Positions 58,543-64,000 of a stretch of DNA of 64,000 nt are shown here, one piece after another (position 1 is the stretch's first letter; each line of letters opens with the position of its first letter). The stretch is from assembly GCF_025736935.1 (NCBI RefSeq), contig NZ_CP107048.1:1302001-1366000 (forward strand), in the 5' to 3' direction. Below the pieces are notes generated by a model that made no database searches, was not told the origin of the DNA, and worked only from the letters and a program-made list of their open reading frames with translations. The position numbers were made by a program, and so were the translations under genes. Origin of the DNA: Qipengyuania sp. SS22. GTDB taxonomy: Bacteria > Pseudomonadota > Alphaproteobacteria > Sphingomonadales > Sphingomonadaceae.

Positions 58543-59796
58543 ATGCTCGCGCTCGATTCCCTCCCCCAGATGGCTGCCGCGCTCGCGGCGGGGCTGCTGG
58601 TGGGGATCGAGCGCGGATGGAAGCTGCGCGGCGAAACCCCCGGCATGCGGGTTGCGGGAATTCGCACCTTCACCCTGCTGGGCGTGGCGGCAGGCCTTGC
58701 GGGCATCATCGCGGGCCACGGCTTTGCAGTCGCCTCCGGTCTCGTCTTTGCAGCGGCCACCGCCATCGTGGCGATCGGCTATTCGCGCGCGGTGCTCGAC
58801 AGCAGCCGGCCCGATGCAACCAGCGCGGTCGCCGCCATGGTCACGCTGGGTCTGGGGTTCCTCGCCGGGATCGGCGAAGAGGCACTGGCGGTTGCGGGCG
58901 CGGCTGTGGTCACGCTGATCCTCACCCTGCGCGCCGAAGTCCACCGCTGGGTCGGCGCGCTCGACGAGGCCGATATCAAGGCCTTCACGCGCTATGCGGT
59001 GATCGCGCTGGCGGTGTTCCCCTTTCTGCCCGAGGGGCGTTTCGGCCCCTACGATGCGTGGGAGCCGCGCACCCTGTGGCTGGTGGTGATTATCGTTACC
59101 GGTTTTTCCTTCGCCGGCTATGTCGCCAACCGCCTGTTCGGCGCGCGCCGCGGGACCATCGCGACCGCCGTCATCGGCGGCGCCTACAGTTCCACCGCGG
59201 TGACGCATTCCTTTGCCCAGCGGATCGGCTCGGGCGGCGGGCACGGCGCGGAGAACGCCGGCATCGCGCTGGCCAGCGCGGTCATGTATCTGCGGGTCAT
59301 CATCCTGGTCGCAGTGCTCGCGACGAGCCTGCTTCGGCCCTTCGTGATGGTGGTGGCCCCCGCGTTGATCGCCGGCTTTGCGGTCAGTTACCGGCTGTAT
59401 CTCAAGGCCCCCAGCACGTCCGGCCCCGCCGCACCCGGCAATCCAATCGCCATGCTGCCCGCATTGACCTTCGTCGCTTTCGTGGCCGTTGCTGCGGTGG
59501 CCGCCCGCTGGGCGCAGGGCGAGTTCGGCGAACAGGGCATCGCGGTCCTGTTGCTGCTGATGGGCAGCATGGATGTCGATGCCGCTATCGTCACCGCAGG
59601 CGGGCTCGGGCCGGGCACCATCGCCCCCGACCTCGCCGCGCTGGCGATCGCGGGGACGATCCTCGCCAATATGAGCGTGAAGCTGGGCGTCACCCTCGTT
59701 TACGGCGGGCGCGAGGCGCGCCCTGCCGCGCTGGCGCTGGGCGCAAGCATGGTGGTGCTCGCCGGGAGCCTTGTTGTGGGGTATGTGCGGCCTTGA
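58543..59796 (+). CDS. MgtC/SapB-DUF4010 membrane protein
   Basis: 417 residues, at least ten hydrophobic helices. The N-terminal half has the MgtC-like LPQMAAALAAGLLVGIERGWKLRGE...AGIRTFTLLGV; the second half is DUF4010 (GAYSSTAVTHSFAQR, then GSMDVDAAIVTAGGLG). A transport role is likely; the substrate is unknown. Starts 19 nt after era on the same strand. Confidence 0.85.
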   Translation: MLALDSLPQMAAALAAGLLVGIERGWKLRGETPGMRVAGIRTFTLLGVAAGLAGIIAGHGFAVASGLVFAAATAIVAIGYSRAVLDSSRPDATSAVAAMVTLGLGFLAGIGEEALAVAGAAVVTLILTLRAEVHRWVGALDEADIKAFTRYAVIALAVFPFLPEGRFGPYDAWEPRTLWLVVIIVTGFSFAGYVANRLFGARRGTIATAVIGGAYSSTAVTHSFAQRIGSGGGHGAENAGIALASAVMYLRVIILVAVLATSLLRPFVMVVAPALIAGFAVSYRLYLKAPSTSGPAAPGNPIAMLPALTFVAFVAVAAVAARWAQGEFGEQGIAVLLLLMGSMDVDAAIVTAGGLGPGTIAPDLAALAIAGTILANMSVKLGVTLVYGGREARPAALALGASMVVLAGSLVVGYVRP

Positions 59797-59817
59797 GTTG
59801 CGAGCGCTCGGCCCTGA

Positions 59818-60435
59818 TTACTGGTTGGCGAGCTCGAAGTTGATATCGAACCGCCTCAAGTAGCTAACCGCGTTGCCATCAGCGTCGGTTCTGATCTGAA
59901 ATTCTTGCGCCCCTGCCTGTTCGCAGGCCACTTCGCCAAACGCATCGGGCAGCTCGGTCAACGCTTCGCAGCGGACCATCTCGCCCTGCATTCCGATCTC
60001 GAGACCTAGCTCGATACCAGACTGGGGCGCGCCTTCGGCATCCTCTGGCAGGCGATTCACGGTCAAGATGATGCCGTCTTGTTGGATCCGTCCCAACCGA
60101 GATGCGAGACCTGATCGGCCATCGGCGTCGACGATGGTGATTATTCGCCCCAATCCATAACCGCGCTTCCCCGCGAAATTTCTGGCAGGTTCGATCCGGT
60201 GGCCGATCAGGACCGCGCACATCTCTTCGGCCACGTCTTCGTGCGGCACGGAGTGCCTTACTTCGCAGCTGAGGACTTTCCCTTTCGGATCGGCGAATAC
60301 CTCCAGGCGGGCAGCCGTCCATTTACGCTCGCGATCGACCCATCCGGGCAGGTTGTCGTTGACATGCTTCGCGTCGCGGACCTCGAAAGAGGGCGTCGCA
60401 AACGAAACAGCGGCAGCCAAGAAAGGAAGAAACAA
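59818..60435 (-). CDS. Secreted hypothetical, two TonB-C-like repeats
   Basis: 205 residues, weak signal peptide (MFLPFLAAAVSFATPS). Two similar segments (ARLEVFADPKGKVLSCEVRHSVPHEDVAEEMCAVLIGHRIEPA and LGLEIGMQGEMVRCEALTELPDAFGEVACEQAGAQEF) fit the beta-alpha pattern of TonB C-terminal domains, each with a Cys pair that could form a disulfide. No TonB membrane anchor. Lower GC than neighbours. Function unknown. Confidence 0.65.
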   Translation of the reverse strand: MFLPFLAAAVSFATPSFEVRDAKHVNDNLPGWVDRERKWTAARLEVFADPKGKVLSCEVRHSVPHEDVAEEMCAVLIGHRIEPARNFAGKRGYGLGRIITIVDADGRSGLASRLGRIQQDGIILTVNRLPEDAEGAPQSGIELGLEIGMQGEMVRCEALTELPDAFGEVACEQAGAQEFQIRTDADGNAVSYLRRFDINFELANQ

Positions 60436-60519
60436 GGAGCTACTCCAATGCCATTTCAGAAGGTTCTCAACGACCTAACGTGAATCGGCCAGGTTGGCGA
60501 GTGGGATCACGAACTCCGG

Positions 60520-60702
60520 CTACCGCTTCTTCAGGATCTCGATCTTGTTCTTCTTGGCGAAGTCCTTGGTCGATTCCTCGCTGCGGCCGATGGCCTTGGC
60601 GATTTCCTTGAGGCCCTTGCCCTTGCCTGCCAGCAGCCGCAGCTGTCCGGCCTCGTCGGCCTTCCACGGCTGCTTGTGGCGTTCGAAACGTTCCTTCGCC
60701 AT
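60520..60702 (-). CDS. Small basic protein coupled to topA
   Basis: 60 residues, Lys-rich: MAKERFERHKQPWKADEAGQ, then a helical-turn-helical part (LKEIAKAIGRSEESTKDFAKKNKIEILKKR) that resembles a minimal HTH. The ATG overlaps the topA stop (TGATG), so translation should be coupled. DNA or RNA binding is a guess from charge and pattern. Confidence 0.65.
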   Translation of the reverse strand: MAKERFERHKQPWKADEAGQLRLLAGKGKGLKEIAKAIGRSEESTKDFAKKNKIEILKKR

Positions 60703-63293
60703 CAGTCGGCCTCCGCTTTCTTCGCCGCGGGCTTCTTGGCAGGGGCCTTCTTCTTGGCGGGCGCCTTCTTGGCGGCGGGCTTTTTCTTCGCAGCAGCCTT
60801 CTTCTTCGGCGCGGCCTTCTTCTTTTTCGCCGGGCCCTTGGCCGCGCGCGCATCGATCAGCTCGATCGCCTGCGCCTCGGTGACGTCCTCGGGCTTCATG
60901 TCCTTGGGGATCGTCGCATTGGTGGTGCCGTCGGTGACATAGGGTCCGTAGCGGCCCGGCATCACCTTCATCTCGGCGCCGCTGGTCGGATGTTCGCCCA
61001 GCGTCTTGATCGGTTCGGCCTTGCCGCGCCCACCGCCCTTGCGATTGGCGGCTTCGGCAAGCAGCGTGACCGCCGCATTCATGCCGGTATCGAACACGTC
61101 GCGCGTGCTCTGCAGCTTGGCGTATTTGCCATCATGTCGCAGGTAGGGGCCGTAACGCCCTATCGCGGCTTCGATTTCCTTGCCGCTTTCGGGATGCGTC
61201 CCGACGATCCGCGGCAGGCTGAGCAGCTTCAAAGCCCATTCGAGATCGAAATCGTCGAGATCCTTGGGGATGCTCGCGCGCTTGGCTTCCTTGCCCTCGC
61301 CCAGCTGGATGTAGGGGCCGAAGCGCCCCGTCTTGCGTTCGACCGGGAGGCCGGTTTCGGGATCTTCGCCCATCACCCCGTCATCCGCGCCGTCGTCGCC
61401 TTCACCGCCGGGCTTGGCGAACTGGCGGGTGAACTTGCAGTCGGGGTAGTTGGCGCAGGCGACGAAGGCGCCGTAGCGGCCGCCGCGCAGCGCCAGCCGG
61501 CCGCCTTCGCGGCCTTCGGTTTCGCACAGCGGGCAATGGCGCGGGTCCTTGCCGTCGGCGCGTTCGGGGAACAGGTAGTCGGACAGGAATTCGTCGAGCA
61601 CTTCGGTCACTTCCGAAGGCTTCTTGTCCATCACCTCTTCGGTCTTGGGCTTGAAGTCGCGCCAGAACGCCTCGAGCAGCTTCTTCCAGTCCTCGCGCCC
61701 GTCGCTGACGGTGTCGAGCTCGTCCTCGAGCCCGGCGGTGTAGTCGAAGGCGACATATTGCGGGAAGAAGCGTTCGAGGAAGGCGGTCAGCAACCGCCCG
61801 CTTTCCTCGGCGAAGAAGCGATTCTTCTCCATCCGCACATAGGCACGGTCGCGCAGCGTCTGGATCGTGCTGGCATAGGTCGAGGGGCGACCGATGCCGA
61901 GTTCCTCGAGCCGCTTGACCAGGCTCGCTTCGGAGAAACGCGGCGGCGGCTGGGTGAAGTGCTGGTTGGCCTCGACACCCTTCTTGAGCGGGCTGTCGCC
62001 CTTGGAAATGGCGGGCAGCAGGCCCTCTTCATCGTCCTCGGCATCGTCGCGCCCTTCCTGGTAGACCGCGAGGAAGCCGGGGTATTTCACCACCTGGCCG
62101 GTGGCGCGCAATTCGTGCTGGCCGGTGGCCTCGCGCAGCGTGACGGTGGTGCGTTCGAGCGAGGCGGCGGCCATCTGGCTGGCCATCGCGCGCTTGAAGA
62201 TGAGGTCGTAGAGACGGCCCTCATCGCCGCTGCCCGCGCGGTCGCGGTTGAAATCGGTCGGGCGGATCGCCTCATGCGCTTCCTGCGCATTCTTGGCCTT
62301 CGTCTTGTACATCCGCGGACTGTCGGGGAGCGCATGGCCGCCATAGCGATCGGCGACCGCCTTGCGGCAGGCGGAAATCGCGCTGCCATCCATGCTGACG
62401 CCGTCGGTCCGCATATAGGTGATCGAACCCGCTTCGTAGAGCGACTGCGCACAGCGCATCGTGTGGCTCGCGGAGAAGCCCAGCTTGCGCGCGGCTTCCT
62501 GTTGCAGCGTCGAGGTGGTGAACGGCGGCGCGGGGTTGCGCTTGAACGGCTTGGTCTCGACTTCCTCGACCGTGAAGTTGGCGGTCTCGACCGCCTGCCG
62601 GGCGGCAGTGGCGCTGCCCTCGTCGCCGAGCGTCAGCTTGTCGAGCTTCTTGCCGTCGTATCGGACCAGCCGCGCGTCGAATTCGCTGCCGTCCTGCTGC
62701 AGCTTGGCGATCACCGACCAGTATTCGTCAGCACGGAAATGTTCGATCTCGATCTCGCGGTCGACGATCAGCCGCAGCGCGACCGATTGCACGCGGCCCG
62801 CGCTTTTCGCGCCGGGCAGGCGGCGCCACAACACCGGGCTGAGCGTGAACCCATAAAGATAGTCGAGCGCGCGGCGCGCAAGATAGGCGTCGATCAGCGG
62901 CTGGTCGAGCTCGCGCGGGGCCTTCATCGCATCGGTCACCGCCTGTTTGGTGATCGCGTTGAAAGTGACGCGGTCGACCTTGGCGGGCAGCGCCTTGCGC
63001 TTCGCCAGCAGCTCGCGGACATGCCACGAAATCGCCTCGCCTTCGCGGTCGGGGTCGGTCGCGAGGACCAGCCGGTCGGCGCCCTTCGCCGCGTCGCTGA
63101 TTTCCTTGAAGCGCTTCTGCTTGTCGCGATAGAGTTCCCAGTCCATCGCGAAATCCTCGTCCGGGCGCACGCTGCCATCCTTCGGCGGCAGGTCGCGGAC
63201 GTGACCGTAGCTGGCGAGAACCTTGAAGTCCTTGCCGAGATATTTCTCGATGGTTTTCGCCTTGGCGGGCGATTCGACGATGACCAGTTGCAT
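60702..63293 (-). CDS. topA: DNA topoisomerase I
   Basis: 863 residues. N-terminal TOPRIM (MQLVIVESPAKAKTIEKYLG...DPDREGEAISWHV), active-site Tyr in GSITYMRTDG (about residue 300), a zinc ribbon (CPLC...CANYPDC, about residues 595-625). Then three GRxGPY repeats and a Lys/Ala-rich tail (KKAPAKKKAPAKK), basic and disordered. Relaxes negative supercoils. The bases before ATG are TTTTTACCTCC: no Shine-Dalgarno, yet the N-terminus is canonical. Confidence 0.95.
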   Translation of the reverse strand: MQLVIVESPAKAKTIEKYLGKDFKVLASYGHVRDLPPKDGSVRPDEDFAMDWELYRDKQKRFKEISDAAKGADRLVLATDPDREGEAISWHVRELLAKRKALPAKVDRVTFNAITKQAVTDAMKAPRELDQPLIDAYLARRALDYLYGFTLSPVLWRRLPGAKSAGRVQSVALRLIVDREIEIEHFRADEYWSVIAKLQQDGSEFDARLVRYDGKKLDKLTLGDEGSATAARQAVETANFTVEEVETKPFKRNPAPPFTTSTLQQEAARKLGFSASHTMRCAQSLYEAGSITYMRTDGVSMDGSAISACRKAVADRYGGHALPDSPRMYKTKAKNAQEAHEAIRPTDFNRDRAGSGDEGRLYDLIFKRAMASQMAAASLERTTVTLREATGQHELRATGQVVKYPGFLAVYQEGRDDAEDDEEGLLPAISKGDSPLKKGVEANQHFTQPPPRFSEASLVKRLEELGIGRPSTYASTIQTLRDRAYVRMEKNRFFAEESGRLLTAFLERFFPQYVAFDYTAGLEDELDTVSDGREDWKKLLEAFWRDFKPKTEEVMDKKPSEVTEVLDEFLSDYLFPERADGKDPRHCPLCETEGREGGRLALRGGRYGAFVACANYPDCKFTRQFAKPGGEGDDGADDGVMGEDPETGLPVERKTGRFGPYIQLGEGKEAKRASIPKDLDDFDLEWALKLLSLPRIVGTHPESGKEIEAAIGRYGPYLRHDGKYAKLQSTRDVFDTGMNAAVTLLAEAANRKGGGRGKAEPIKTLGEHPTSGAEMKVMPGRYGPYVTDGTTNATIPKDMKPEDVTEAQAIELIDARAAKGPAKKKKAAPKKKAAAKKKPAAKKAPAKKKAPAKKPAAKKAEAD

Positions 63294-63599
63294 GGAGGTA
63301 AAAACAGTCCCTTACGTGTGTACGTGCGTATACGCGCGAAAATGGGACCGGGGTTCGGTGGCCGTCAAGCGCCAAAACGCAGAACGGGCCGCCCGTATAG
63401 GAGGTACGGAGGCGGCCCGTCGCGCGCGCTGCGAACAGCGCCCGCTGTCTGATCTGGTGTGCTTGCGGCGCCCGAGTCGCGGACAGCGAAGACATGCAGC
63501 ATATGACAGAAACGACATCCGAAATTGCAAGAATGCGCCAATTTCTCTCCTTTCCGTAACGTCACCCGCAAGCTGGTAGGGAGACTTGGCACCGTTCGA
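63294..63599 (-). promoter_or_regulatory. dprA-topA intergenic region
   Basis: 306 nt. From the topA start outward it holds a 26-nt perfectly alternating purine-pyrimidine tract (63313-63338), a 10-bp hairpin (63384-63393 with 63411-63420, followed on the minus strand by TCTGCGTTTT; weak terminator), and a possible minus-strand promoter (TTGCAA 63530-63525, 18-nt spacer, TCATAT 63506-63501). The tract can adopt Z-DNA under negative supercoiling, which is apt for a topoisomerase gene. Confidence 0.45.
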
Positions 63600-64000
63600 T
63601 CACTGCAGGCTGACCCGTCCGCCAGCGTGGCGTTCGAGCGATCCGGCAATCTCCAGTTCGAGCAGTGCGAGCTGCACCGCCGCGGCGGACGTGCCCGACT
63701 GGCGGATCAGTTCGTCGACGGCGACCGGGGCGGTGGTCAGCAGCCCCGCGATCTCGGCGGGTTCGGCCTGGGCAAGGTCCTCGGGCGTGTAGTCGAAGCC
63801 ATTGGCCGGTTCGCGGAAGGTCGAGCGCGGTTCGCCGGTGAAGGTGCTCAGCAGTTCGGCCACCTCGGCCGGTTCCTGCACCAGCATTGCGCCTTCGCGG
63901 ATGAGGTGGTTGCAACCGTGGCTGCGCGCTTCGAGCGGGCTGCCGGGGATCGCCATGACCTCGCGCCCCGCCTCGCCCGCCAGCCGCGCGGTAATGAGGC
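63600..64000 (-). CDS. dprA: DNA processing protein DprA (C-terminal part)
   Basis: 3' part only; the gene runs off the right edge. Visible: SLITARLAGEAGREVMAIPGSP-type end of the Rossmann fold, EARSHGCNHLIREGAMLVQEPAEVAELL, and a C-terminal winged-helix (LTTAPVAVDELIRQSGTSAAAVQLALLELEIAGSLERHAGGRV). Loads RecA on incoming ssDNA in transformation. dprA-topA is the common order. Confidence 0.9.
   Translation of the reverse strand, partial: LITARLAGEAGREVMAIPGSPLEARSHGCNHLIREGAMLVQEPAEVAELLSTFTGEPRSTFREPANGFDYTPEDLAQAEPAEIAGLLTTAPVAVDELIRQSGTSAAAVQLALLELEIAGSLERHAGGRVSLQ

Overview
The window is 64 kb of a GC-rich chromosome, almost certainly from the Sphingomonadales and probably the Erythrobacteraceae (Erythrobacter/Altererythrobacter type). 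The signs are an uninterrupted str-S10-spc ribosomal cluster in alphaproteobacterial order, sphingomonad-style small hypothetical genes, an S9 prolyl-oligopeptidase paralogue pair, and a LOV-HWE histidine kinase of the kind known from Erythrobacter. This assignment rests on family knowledge; no database search was run.

Layout. 1-14.45 kb (minus strand): rpsL, rpsG, fusA, tuf, then rpsJ through rpsE, which is cut by the left edge. Both transcription units (rpsL and rpsJ) have a readable promoter followed by a terminator-like hairpin in the leader. 14.47-17.2 kb: a lower-GC accessory insert immediately upstream of the rpsL promoter. It carries an Orc1/Cdc6-like ATPase and a small unknown gene paired with an XRE regulator, with tandem palindromic operators. 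17.3-21.8 kb: small conserved unknowns, a large-subunit catalase (katE) and a GNAT acetyltransferase. 21.8-24.7 kb: a detached TadG-TadE-TadE group. 24.9-36.7 kb: LysR regulator, two paralogous S9 peptidases, ppk1-ppx, a DUF305 membrane protein, apaG, an HCCA-isomerase-like protein and small secreted or hypothetical proteins. 36.7-43.7 kb: metZ, a protein mannosyltransferase (PMT) facing a polyprenyl-phosphate mannose synthase/GtrA fusion, leuB, recO, ubiK. 44-52.7 kb: TspO, an NAD-dependent reductase, an FAD oxidoreductase, stress/cupin proteins, an HExxH secreted protein, an AraC regulator, gor and a RhlE-type helicase. 52.9-64 kb: a blue-light LOV-HWE kinase with its response regulator, pgi, lepB-rnc-era, a DUF4010 membrane protein, and dprA-topA with a small coupled gene.

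The most notable finding is two GIY-YIG nuclease genes (39.35 and 43.0 kb), each tightly bracketed by REP-like palindromes in the same order (inverted, direct, gene, inverted, direct). Each gene is associated with a different palindrome family. Gene-less direct-inverted pairs of the same families lie elsewhere in the window: between rpsL and rpsG, between recO and leuB, and at 17.2 kb. A third family forms a pair in the rpsL leader. This looks like a GIY-YIG counterpart of the REP/RAYT systems, with autonomous (gene-bearing) and non-autonomous (gene-less) forms. The mobility and the enzyme-repeat relationship are inference.
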